A DNA stretch of 13,034 nucleotides from Stenotrophomonas maltophilia (GTDB taxonomy: Bacteria; Pseudomonadota; Gammaproteobacteria; Xanthomonadales; Xanthomonadaceae). The DNA lies in assembly GCA_002387845.1 (NCBI GenBank), contig DGLB01000003.1:42437-55470 (forward strand), written 5' to 3'. The notes beneath the pieces are model-generated. The model did no database searches. It was not told the DNA's origin and worked only from the letters and a program-made list of their open reading frames with translations. This document shows, piece after piece, positions 7,157 through 13,034 of the stretch. Both the position numbers and the translations under genes were made by a program. Within the stretch, counting starts at the first letter, position 1; the number at the start of each line of letters is the position of its first letter.

Positions 7157-8490
7157 GCGGAGAAGTCTTCGGCAGAAGGAAGAGCGGCTTCGGTGCGCGC
7201 GCGCACGTGGTCGGCATCAAAGTGGCACGAGAACGTGCTGCCTTTGCCGACTTCGCTCTGGATGTCCAGGCGTGCATGGTGCAGGCCCAGGATGTGTTTG
7301 ACGATGGACAGGCCCAGCCCGGTGCCGCCGCTTTCGCGCGACCGGCTGCTGGAAACGCGGTAGAAGCGCTCGGTCAGGCGCGGCAGGTGGTTGGCCGGTA
7401 TGCCATAGCCGGTGTCACGCACCGACAGCACCACGCCTTGGCCTTCGCGTGCCAGCAGCACGTCGATGCGACCGTCCACCGGGGTGTAGCGCACTGCATT
7501 GGTGACCAGGTTGGAGAACGCGCTGTGCAGTTCCTTGGTCGAACCCAGCAGGTCCACGCCGGCGCTGTCGGTCACGCTGATCTGGTGGCGCCCCTGGCTG
7601 TGTGCTTCGGCCTCGCGACGCAGCGTGGCCAGCATCGGGGCCATCGCCACGGTTTCTTCTTCGGTGTGTTCCTGCGATTCCAGCCGCGACAGGGTCAGCA
7701 GGTCTTCGACCAGCTGGGCCATGCGCTGGGACTGCTTGCGCATTTCCTCCAGCATCGGGCCGGTGCCGGGGAAGTCTTCGGGGTCCATCATGTCCAGGTA
7801 ACCGTGCACCACGGTCAGCGGCGTGCGCAGCTCGTGCGACACATTGGCGACGAAGTCGCGGCGGACCTGTTCCAGCCGCAGCAGCTTGCTCACGTCGCGC
7901 GCGATCAACAACCAGTAATCGGGCGAGTACGGAATCAGGCGCAGGTTGAGGCGGATCGCCGGATCGACCGGCGAGGGGACGTCCAGGATGGGTTCGGCAT
8001 TGCGCCCGCCGGCCAGCCAGTGTGCCAGCGGCATCGGCTGCAGGCGTTCCACCAGCGCTTCACCCAGGTCGCCGGGGTGGTGCAGGCCCAGCAGCGAGGT
8101 CGCCGCTTCATTGAACCACTGCACGCGCTGGCTGTTGCGGTCCACCACCACCACCGCATCGGGCAGTGCGGCGGCGGCGGCGCGGTAGCTGCGCAGCATG
8201 TCCAGCAGGCGGCGTTTGCGCGTGCGCATTTCCACCTGGTTGCGGTACAGCACGCGATCCAGCTCGTTCCACACGCCGGTACCGCTGGCGGTCTCCCAGC
8301 GCTGGCGCGCGGTCAGCCGGCCCAGCACGGCGCGTAGCCGCCAGTAGTGCCAGACCAGTGCGCCGATGGAGGCCAACGCGATGCACATCCACACATGCCC
8401 GGTGGCCAGGCCCACCAGCACGGCGGCCAGCAGCAGGACGGCCAGGGTGGCAAGGGTCTTCAGCCAGGCGGAGCGGATGTGGCGCGGCAT
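7153..8490 (-). CDS. phoR: Phosphate regulon sensor histidine kinase PhoR
   Basis: A 445-residue inner-membrane kinase and phosphatase of PhoB. Two transmembrane helices near the N-terminus (about residues 11-29 and 33-48) enclose almost no periplasmic loop, as in PhoR, which senses phosphate through PstSCAB-PhoU rather than directly. A charged linker follows, then a PAS domain (about 100-200). The HisKA phospho-acceptor is H219 in VSHELRTPL. The ATPase domain shows the N box NLVTNAVRYTP (327-337), G1 DTGYGIP (359-365) and G2 GGTGLGLSIV (388-397). It lies 140 bp downstream of phoB, with three palindromic repeats in the gap. A modest GAG lies 6 nt before the ATG. The stop overlaps the ppk start by ATGA. 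The neighbouring PhoB makes the PhoR assignment firm. Confidence 0.95.
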   Translation of the reverse strand: MPRHIRSAWLKTLATLAVLLLAAVLVGLATGHVWMCIALASIGALVWHYWRLRAVLGRLTARQRWETASGTGVWNELDRVLYRNQVEMRTRKRRLLDMLRSYRAAAAALPDAVVVVDRNSQRVQWFNEAATSLLGLHHPGDLGEALVERLQPMPLAHWLAGGRNAEPILDVPSPVDPAIRLNLRLIPYSPDYWLLIARDVSKLLRLEQVRRDFVANVSHELRTPLTVVHGYLDMMDPEDFPGTGPMLEEMRKQSQRMAQLVEDLLTLSRLESQEHTEEETVAMAPMLATLRREAEAHSQGRHQISVTDSAGVDLLGSTKELHSAFSNLVTNAVRYTPVDGRIDVLLAREGQGVVLSVRDTGYGIPANHLPRLTERFYRVSSSRSRESGGTGLGLSIVKHILGLHHARLDIQSEVGKGSTFSCHFDADHVRARTEAALPSAEDFSA

Positions 8491-8517
8491 TGCGTTCTCG
8501 GGTGGATTACATCTGGC

Positions 8518-8597
8518 GTAGAGCGGGGCTTGCCCCGCTGAATGATGTAGAGCGGGGCTTGCCCCGCCGATGCTGTAGAGCGGGGCCTGCCCCGCTG
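8518..8597. repeat. Three tandem SMAG-like (GTAG) REP palindromes
   Basis: Three 23-bp units lie at 8518-8540, 8547-8569 and 8575-8597, separated by 6 and 5 bp. Each starts with GTAG, followed by an AGCGGGGC stem, a 2-nt loop and the complementary GCCCCGCT arm, all in the same orientation. Unit 2 has lost the A-T pair at the base of its stem, and unit 3 has CT instead of TT in the loop. The GTAG head and stem match the SMAG REP family of Stenotrophomonas maltophilia, which is thought to be spread by a RAYT transposase encoded elsewhere. The cluster fills the phoB-phoR spacer, and in the operon mRNA each unit would fold. Confidence 0.85.
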
Positions 8598-8630
8598 ACG
8601 CGATGGCCGGCTCCCTGCTACCGGACCCTA

Positions 8631-9320
8631 TCAGGTCGCGGTCGAGAACCGATACCCGGCCCCACGCACCGTCTGCACCATGTTTTCCGCACCAAACGGT
8701 TCCAGCGTCTTGCGCAGGCGGCGGATGTGCACGTCGATGGTGCGCTCTTCCACGTACACGCTGCCGCCCCAGACGTGGTCCAGCAACTGCGCACGCGTGT
8801 ACACGCGTTCGGGATGGGTCATGAAGAAATGCAGCAGGCGGTACTCGGTCGGGCCGATCGGAATCGGCTGGTCGCCGGCAAACACCCGGTGTGCGGCACC
8901 GTCGATGCGGATGCTGCCCACCGCCACGCTGCCGTCTTCGTCATCCTCGCGGGCGCGGCGCATCACCGCACGGATGCGGGCCAGCAGTTCGCGCGCCGAG
9001 AACGGCTTGACCACATAGTCGTCCACGCCGGCTTCGAGCCCGCCGACGCGGTCGTTTTCCTCACCGCGCGCGGTCAGCATGATGATCGGCACCTCACGGG
9101 TGAGGGCCTCCTTGCGCCAGCGCCGGGCCAGATCCAGGCCGCTGGTGCCCGGCAGCATCCAATCCAGCAGGATCAGGTCCGGGACACGGTCGGCGATGGC
9201 GGTCTGCGCCTCGCGCGCGTCACCGGCGTGAATGGGATCGTAGTCGCCCTTGCGCAGGGCGAAGGCGACCATTTCGCGGATTGCGGGTTCGTCGTCGACG
9301 ATCAGGATGCGTTTCTGCAC
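8631..9320 (-). CDS. phoB: Phosphate regulon response regulator PhoB
   Basis: A 229-residue OmpR/PhoB-type transcription factor. The receiver domain (residues 1-120) has the acidic pocket in VDDEP (D9, D10), the phosphorylated D53 in LLDWMLPG, the switch threonine T83 and K105 in VKPF. The C-terminal winged helix includes PTEYRLLHFF, VWGGSVYVEERTIDVHIRRLRK and the wing VRGAGYRF. Length equals E. coli PhoB (229). The start codon is GTG (9320-9318); an ATG at 9340 is out of frame. PhoB activates phosphate-starvation genes by binding Pho boxes, and a good one lies 55 bp upstream of this start, so autoregulation is likely. It is the first gene of the phoB-phoR-ppk-ppx operon. Confidence 0.97.
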   Translation of the reverse strand: MQKRILIVDDEPAIREMVAFALRKGDYDPIHAGDAREAQTAIADRVPDLILLDWMLPGTSGLDLARRWRKEALTREVPIIMLTARGEENDRVGGLEAGVDDYVVKPFSARELLARIRAVMRRAREDDEDGSVAVGSIRIDGAAHRVFAGDQPIPIGPTEYRLLHFFMTHPERVYTRAQLLDHVWGGSVYVEERTIDVHIRRLRKTLEPFGAENMVQTVRGAGYRFSTAT

Positions 9321-9358
9321 GTGCCCACCGTATTGCTCATCAGACCGGGATGCTGCCC

Positions 9359-9392
9359 AGTAGACTACGGTTTCATGACAGGTTTGTGACCA
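9359..9392 (-). promoter_or_regulatory. Pho box and -10 element of the phoB operon
   Basis: Minus-strand TGGTCACAAACCTGTCAT (9392-9375) matches 14 of 18 positions of the E. coli Pho box CTGTCATAWAWCTGTCAY, including six of seven in the highly conserved second repeat and the correct 11-bp repeat period. Ten nucleotides further on is TCTACT (9364-9359), 4 of 6 to the -10 consensus, at the spacing typical of PhoB-activated promoters, where the box replaces the -35. Transcription would start near 9352, leaving a leader of about 30 nt before the GTG. Confidence 0.75.
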
Positions 9393-9453
9393 CCCTCCAG
9401 GGCCGATTCATCGACATGTCGTTTTCATGTCATCTTCACGCGCCGAATCGCCC

Positions 9454-9476
9454 GTAGCGCCGGGCTTGCCCGGCTG
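9454..9476. repeat. Solitary SMAG-like (GTAG) REP palindrome
   Basis: A 23-bp unit: GTAG, C, stem GCCGGGC (9459-9465), loop TT, stem GCCCGGC (9468-9474), TG. It has the same length, head, GGGCTTGCCC core and orientation as the triplet at 8518-8597, with compensatory stem changes. It lies 17 bp past the stop codon of the M48 protease gene and upstream of the phoB promoter. It has no T tract, so it is not a clear terminator. Confidence 0.75.
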
Positions 9477-9492
9477 CTTTGGGCATCAACCC

Positions 9493-11133
9493 TCACCGCC
9501 GCTCCAGCTCCGGATCATTGATCCCCTGCCGGCGCATCTCCAGCACCGTCGGGGTGATGCTCTCGATCCGCGCATCCACCCGTGCCCGCCCGACGTAGTC
9601 CAGGTCCGGTTGCTTCTTCAGCGCCTGCAGCTGCATCAGCGCCTGTTCCGGACGGCCGTTCAGGAATGCGGCCTCTGCATACGCCTCGCTGGCGCGGATG
9701 CTGTCCCCGGCCAGCTCGCTGGCGCGGGCGAAGCGTTGCTGGAACACCGGGTCGCTGCCACTTTGCGACATCAGTGGCCGCAGCATGGCCTGCGCGCGCT
9801 GCCCGGCCTCGCGGCCGCCCTGCTGGTTGAGTACGTCGGCATAGGTCAATGCCACCGGGCGGCTGCCCGGATGCTGGCGCAGCAGGGCGTCGAAGCGGGC
9901 ATTGGCCTGGGCGGTCTGGCCCGCGCGTGATTCGGCCTCGCCCAGCGCCAAGGCCACCCACAGGTTGTCCGGGTGGGTGCGCAGGAGCCCGGTCAGATCG
10001 GATCGTGCCTGCGCCGCAGCGCCAGCACGCAACCGGGCCAGCGCAAGCCCGTACTGCTGGGCGTCGGTCAGGCCGTCCTTCTGTGCACGCTGCAGGTTCT
10101 GGTACTCGGTGGCCAGGCTGTCCGGCGTATCCGCGCTGAGTACCCGCAGGCGTTCGCGGGCCCAGTCGAACTGGCCCGAGGCCCCGCGGCTGAGCGTGTT
10201 CACCGAGAACTGCATGCCTGACGGCAGCAGCGGATTGGTGCGCCGGACCAGCGGGTCGGACAATGCCGGATCGGCGGGGTCCACCCGTTCCTTCAGCACG
10301 CCGGTCGGGGTCTGCGTGGTCAGCAGCACCGTGTCCTTCTTCATCTGCTCGGCGCGGGCCTTGGCCTCGCTGATGCGGGTGATGTTGACCGGGTGGGTCT
10401 GCAGGAAGTCCGGCACCGAGTAGCCGCCGGCGTTGCCGCGCATCGACGCGGACATGCGTTCGAAGAACCCCGCCATGGCGTCGACGTCGTAGCCGCTGCG
10501 GGCGAGGGTGCGGATGCCGAGGCGGTCGGCTTCGGATTCATTGCTGCGGGTGTAGTTGATCTGGCGCTGCTGCATCAGCCCCATGCCCGAGCTGATCGCC
10601 GCCATGGTCGCATCGCCCGATGAATTGCCGCCGGCCTGCTGCGCGGCCACCACGGCGGCCAGCATGCCGAGCAGGATCGGAATCTGGTCGCGCTGGGCGC
10701 GCTCCACCCCGCGCAGCACGTGCTGCTGGGTGACGTGGGCGATTTCGTGTGACAGCACGGCTGCCACCTCGTCCTCACGCTCGGCGGTCAGCACCAGCCC
10801 GGCGTTCACCCCGATGTAGCCGCCCAGGGTGGCGAACGCGTTGATCTGGCGATCGCCCATCATGAAGAACGTGTAGGACTGGCGTGGCTGGGCGCTGTTG
10901 GACCCCAGGCGGGTGCCCATGGTCTGCAGCCACTCGTCCACCAGCGGGTCTTCGAGCAGCATGCCGTAGTTGCGCAGCTCGCGCAGCATCATCCCGCCGT
11001 ACTCGGCCTGGCGGGCCGGGGTCAGCAGTTCGCCCGCCGACGAGCCGATGTCCGGCAGCTTGGTGTCCTGCGCCTGTGCCAGCGGCACGGCCAGGGCCAG
11101 GGTCAACGCGGCAGAGAGCAGCAGAAGGCGCAA
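9493..11133 (-). CDS. bepA: BepA-like periplasmic M48 metalloprotease with TPR-like repeats
   Basis: A 546-residue zinc protease resembling E. coli BepA (formerly YfgC), which helps the BAM and Lpt machineries by assembling or degrading stalled outer-membrane proteins such as LptD. The probable start is TTG at 11133: GGAG lies 6 nt upstream, and it gives a clean signal peptide, MRLLLLSAALTLALAVPLAQA, cut before Q22. The frame is open to an ATG at 11256, but that adds 41 non-secretory residues running into the divergent promoter region. The zinc site is HEIAH (H129, E130, H133) plus E201 in NESEADRLG. H247 in QTHP matches the BepA switch histidine H246. Residues from about 340 on form TPR-like helical repeats. 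The protein is somewhat longer than E. coli BepA (487). No strong terminator follows, only a REP palindrome. The family call is firm; the exact substrate is inferred. Confidence 0.9.
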   Translation of the reverse strand: MRLLLLSAALTLALAVPLAQAQDTKLPDIGSSAGELLTPARQAEYGGMMLRELRNYGMLLEDPLVDEWLQTMGTRLGSNSAQPRQSYTFFMMGDRQINAFATLGGYIGVNAGLVLTAEREDEVAAVLSHEIAHVTQQHVLRGVERAQRDQIPILLGMLAAVVAAQQAGGNSSGDATMAAISSGMGLMQQRQINYTRSNESEADRLGIRTLARSGYDVDAMAGFFERMSASMRGNAGGYSVPDFLQTHPVNITRISEAKARAEQMKKDTVLLTTQTPTGVLKERVDPADPALSDPLVRRTNPLLPSGMQFSVNTLSRGASGQFDWARERLRVLSADTPDSLATEYQNLQRAQKDGLTDAQQYGLALARLRAGAAAQARSDLTGLLRTHPDNLWVALALGEAESRAGQTAQANARFDALLRQHPGSRPVALTYADVLNQQGGREAGQRAQAMLRPLMSQSGSDPVFQQRFARASELAGDSIRASEAYAEAAFLNGRPEQALMQLQALKKQPDLDYVGRARVDARIESITPTVLEMRRQGINDPELERR

Positions 11134-11288
11134 GCGGGGCTCCGGGACAGGCGGGTAGGGCGGGGCGTGCAGGCAGGGTGACAGGCGCTGTCGAAATCTG
11201 CCGTTAATCCACAGTGTTGCGGCGGTGGCATCGAAATTCCAGCGGGGCGATACCATATACAGACACTCGTTCCGCTGTGGAGTTTCCC
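11134..11288. promoter_or_regulatory. Divergent intergenic region between bepA-like and glutaredoxin genes
   Basis: This 155-bp spacer must hold promoters for both directions. On the plus strand TCGAAA (11231-11236), 17 nt, then CATATA (11254-11259) is a weak candidate for the glutaredoxin operon; the AT-rich stretch TACCATATAC (11251-11260) is the most promoter-like sequence. The Shine-Dalgarno GGAG motifs of both genes lie at its edges (minus 11143-11140; plus 11279-11282). No confident -35/-10 pair was seen for the protease. Confidence 0.35.
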
Positions 11289-11585
11289 GTGAGCCAAGAT
11301 GTCGCTTCCAACCCGGGCGGGAAGCCGCCCATCACCATCTATTCCACCGCCGTCTGCCCGTACTGCGTGGCCGCCAAGAACTTCCTGAAGAGCAAGGGGG
11401 AGACCTGGACCGAGGTCCGCATCGACCTGGATCCGGCCGAGCGCCAGAAGATGGTGGAAACCACCAAGCGCACCAGCGTGCCGCAGATTTTCGTCGGGGA
11501 CGTCCACGTGGGCGGCTTCGACGACATGATGGCGCTGCACCAGGCCGGCAAACTTGAGCCGCTGCTGAACGGAGAGCAGGCGTGA
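11289..11585 (+). CDS. grxC: Dithiol glutaredoxin
   Basis: A 98-residue class I glutaredoxin that reduces protein disulfides and glutathione mixed disulfides using glutathione. The active site is C23-P-Y-C26 (AVCPYCVAAK). The cis-proline is in TSVPQIF (P65), and the glutathione-binding GGFDD motif is at 75-79. The GTG start at 11289 is chosen because GGAG (11279-11282) lies 6 nt upstream and the reading begins shortly before the fold; an in-frame ATG at 11214 would add 25 unrelated residues running through the promoter region. The short, polar N-terminal extension (about 10 residues) is slightly longer than in E. coli GrxC. It overlaps the next gene by GTGA, so the two are translationally coupled. 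Confidence 0.94.
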   Translation: MSQDVASNPGGKPPITIYSTAVCPYCVAAKNFLKSKGETWTEVRIDLDPAERQKMVETTKRTSVPQIFVGDVHVGGFDDMMALHQAGKLEPLLNGEQA

Positions 11586-11974
11586 GCGCGGCGGACGAGG
11601 GCAGCAAGGACCGCATTGCCGAGTTCACCGAGTTCCGCAAGCGCATGAACGAGCGCATCCTGGGCGAGCCCAACCAGGTGGTGCGTCGCTTCTTCGCGCT
11701 GGACACCCAGACCTACCAGGCCGGCGCGCTGGATGTGAAGACCAAGGAGCTGCTGGGCCTGGTCGCCTCGATGGTGCTGCGCTGCGATGACTGCATCAGC
11801 TACCACGTGGCCCAGTGCAAGGAGGCCGGCGTGACCCGTGAAGAGTTCTTCGAGACCTTCTCGGTGGGCCTGGTGGTCGGCGGTTCCATCGTCATTCCCC
11901 ATCTGCGCCGCGCCGTGGACTTCCTGGACCAGCTGGAAGGCGGTGCCGCCGCCCCGGACGCGCACGAACATTGA
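11582..11974 (+). CDS. AhpD-like / carboxymuconolactone decarboxylase family protein
   Basis: A 130-residue member of the AhpD-like superfamily. The diagnostic core is visible: TKELLGLVASMVLRCDDCISYHVAQCKEAG-like, with E56, the C68-x-x-C71 redox pair and H75, which in AhpD form the proton-relay peroxidatic site. A conserved helical TREEFFETFSVGLVVGG segment follows. Such proteins are thiol-dependent peroxidases or reductase partners, or in other branches decarboxylases; the CxxC-H set favours a redox role. The GTG start overlaps the glutaredoxin stop (GTGA), so both are made together, which suggests that the glutaredoxin or glutathione might recycle it. That pairing is inference. The C-terminal tail (PDAHEH) is unremarkable. 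Confidence 0.88.
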   Translation: MSAADEGSKDRIAEFTEFRKRMNERILGEPNQVVRRFFALDTQTYQAGALDVKTKELLGLVASMVLRCDDCISYHVAQCKEAGVTREEFFETFSVGLVVGGSIVIPHLRRAVDFLDQLEGGAAAPDAHEH

Positions 11975-11980
11975 TGAACA

Positions 11981-12005
11981 AACGCCCGGCCGGGGGTCGG
12001 GCGTT
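11981..12005 (+). terminator. Hairpin after the glutaredoxin/AhpD-like operon
   Basis: A perfect 8-bp GC-rich stem, AACGCCCG (11981-11988) with 11998-12005 and a 9-nt loop, starts 7 bp after the stop codon. It is followed only by scattered Ts, so it is a weak intrinsic terminator or an mRNA 3' stabiliser rather than a strong stop. Confidence 0.5.
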
Positions 12006-12028
12006 ACCGGTGTGGGACCTTTGTCTAT

Positions 12029-12058
12029 TTGGGGTCATCCGCCCGGCTGGGGCATAAT
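12029..12058 (+). promoter_or_regulatory. Candidate promoter of the isocitrate dehydrogenase gene
   Basis: TTGGGG (12029-12034), 18 nt, then CATAAT (12053-12058), which matches the -10 consensus at 5 of 6. Transcription would start near 12065, giving a leader of about 60 nt. The -35 is poor. The Shine-Dalgarno before the ATG is weak (CGGAA at 12111-12115). Confidence 0.5.
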
Positions 12059-12124
12059 TGCAGTGGTAACTTCCTGCGCCGGACCCTGAGGGCGGCGCTC
12101 CCCCTAGGCTCGGAATAGATATCA

Positions 12125-13034
12125 ATGACGCAGAAAATCACGGTCATCCGCGGTGACGGCATCGGCCCGGAAATCATGGACGCCACGCTCTTCGTGCTCG
12201 ACAAGCTGAACGCCGGGCTGGAATACGAAGAAGCCGACGCGGGCCTGGTCGCCCTGGAAAAGCACGGCGACCTGATGCCGGCTTCCACCCTGGAATCGAT
12301 CGCCCGCAACAAGATCGCCCTGAAGAGCCCGCTGACCACGCCGGTCGGTGGCGGCTTCACCTCGATCAACGTCAGCCTGCGTCGTCATTTCGACCTGTAC
12401 GCCAACGTCCGTCCGGCCACCTCGTTCCCGAACACCAAGTCGCGTTTCGGCGACGGCGTGAACCTGATCACCGTGCGTGAGAACACCGAAGGTGCGTACC
12501 TGGCGGAAGGCCAGGAAGTCTCGGCCGACGGCGAAACCGCCTTCTCCGGCACCCGCATCACCCGCAAGGGTTCGGACCGCATCGTCCGTTACGCCTTCGA
12601 GCTGGCCCGCAGCACCGGCCGCAAGAAGGTCACCGCCGTGCACAAGGCCAACATCATCAAGTCGACCTCGGGCCTGTTCCTGAACGTCGCCCGTGAAGTG
12701 GCCGCCGAGTACCCGGACATCGAGTTCCAGGAAATGATCGTCGACAACTGCTGCATGCAGCTGGTGATGCGTCCGGAACAGTTCGACATCATCGTCACCA
12801 CCAACCTGTTCGGCGACATCATCTCCGACCTGTGCGCCGGCCTCGTCGGCGGCCTGGGCCTGGCCCCGGGTGCCAACATCGGCAAGGACGCGGCCATTTT
12901 CGAAGCCGTGCACGGCACCGCGCCGGACATCGCCGGCCAGGGCAAGGCCAACCCCTGCGCCCTGCTGCTTGCCGCGGCGCAGATGCTGGACCATGTCGGC
13001 CAGCCGGAGAATGCCGAGCGCCTGCGCAAGGCCA
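12125..13034 (+). CDS. icd: NAD-type isocitrate dehydrogenase (3' end cut by window)
   Basis: The first 303 residues of a beta-decarboxylating dehydrogenase of the isocitrate/isopropylmalate family; relatives of this compact form are about 335 residues, so roughly 30 are missing. It oxidises isocitrate to 2-oxoglutarate in the TCA cycle. The substrate loop LTTPVGGGFTSINVSLRR has S80, N82 and R86, the isocitrate-type pattern (E. coli S113, N115, R119) rather than the isopropylmalate or homoisocitrate pattern. Catalytic Y125 (NTEGAY) and K174 (VHKANIIK) are present, as are metal-binding D231 and D235 (FGDIISD). In HGTAPDIAGQ, D268-I269 replace the K-Y pair that selects NADP in E. coli Icd, pointing to NAD. 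Start: ATG at 12125, with MTQKITVIRGDGIGPEI as the classic N-terminus. It has its own promoter and is not coupled to the gene before it. Confidence 0.93.
   Translation, partial: MTQKITVIRGDGIGPEIMDATLFVLDKLNAGLEYEEADAGLVALEKHGDLMPASTLESIARNKIALKSPLTTPVGGGFTSINVSLRRHFDLYANVRPATSFPNTKSRFGDGVNLITVRENTEGAYLAEGQEVSADGETAFSGTRITRKGSDRIVRYAFELARSTGRKKVTAVHKANIIKSTSGLFLNVAREVAAEYPDIEFQEMIVDNCCMQLVMRPEQFDIIVTTNLFGDIISDLCAGLVGGLGLAPGANIGKDAAIFEAVHGTAPDIAGQGKANPCALLLAAAQMLDHVGQPENAERLRKA

Noticed and set aside
8518..8597. Regularly spaced repeats as a possible CRISPR array
   Set aside because: Units are 23-bp palindromes with spacers of only 5-6 bp and no cas genes. The GTAG head fits REP elements.
9318..9340. 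ATG at 9340 as the phoB start
   Set aside because: It is out of frame with PhoB. The in-frame GTG at 9320 gives the standard 229-residue protein.
11205..11213. TAATCCACA, one mismatch from a DnaA box (TTATCCACA)
   Set aside because: It is a single site between ordinary genes, with no cluster, AT-rich unwinding element or dnaA/dnaN neighbours, so it is expected by chance.

Overview
The window looks like chromosomal DNA from a high-GC gammaproteobacterium of the Xanthomonadaceae, most likely Stenotrophomonas or a close relative. The grounds are a large TonB-dependent receptor, the gene order phoB-phoR-ppk-ppx, and 23-bp GTAG-headed palindromes that match the REP family known in Stenotrophomonas maltophilia as SMAG. 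The genus is inferred from these features only. Nothing points to a prophage, insertion sequence, CRISPR array or defence island.

Layout: (1) 157-3075, minus strand: a TonB-dependent outer-membrane receptor with its own terminator (102-132) and a structured leader and dyad-rich promoter region (3105-3300). (2) 3443-9320, minus strand: a phosphate and polyphosphate operon transcribed phoB, phoR, ppk, ppx. A good Pho box and a matching -10 lie just upstream of phoB (9359-9392), and a strong intrinsic terminator closes the operon at 3377-3403. Three tandem SMAG-like palindromes sit between phoB and phoR. phoR and ppk overlap by ATGA. Two abutting perfect hairpins lie between ppk and ppx. (3) 9493-11133, minus strand: a BepA-type periplasmic M48 metalloprotease with TPR-like repeats and a probable TTG start. 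(4) 11289-11974, plus strand: a dithiol glutaredoxin and an AhpD/carboxymuconolactone-decarboxylase-like protein overlapping by GTGA. (5) 12125 to the window end, plus strand: an NAD-type isocitrate dehydrogenase with its own promoter, cut off by the window edge.

How it works together: PhoR senses phosphate status and PhoB binds Pho boxes. Placing ppk (polyphosphate synthesis) and ppx (polyphosphate hydrolysis) behind phoBR puts both sides of polyphosphate turnover under one phosphate-starvation autoregulatory switch. The palindromes inside the operon are candidates for setting segment-by-segment mRNA levels. The two-gene thiol redox operon and the protease are divergent neighbours sharing a 155-bp spacer.

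No clearly new multi-gene system was found. The best leads are RNA and DNA structures: the twin hairpins at the ppk-ppx junction, the twin leader hairpins of the receptor gene that share an ACUUGG loop, and the REP triplet inside the phoBR operon.
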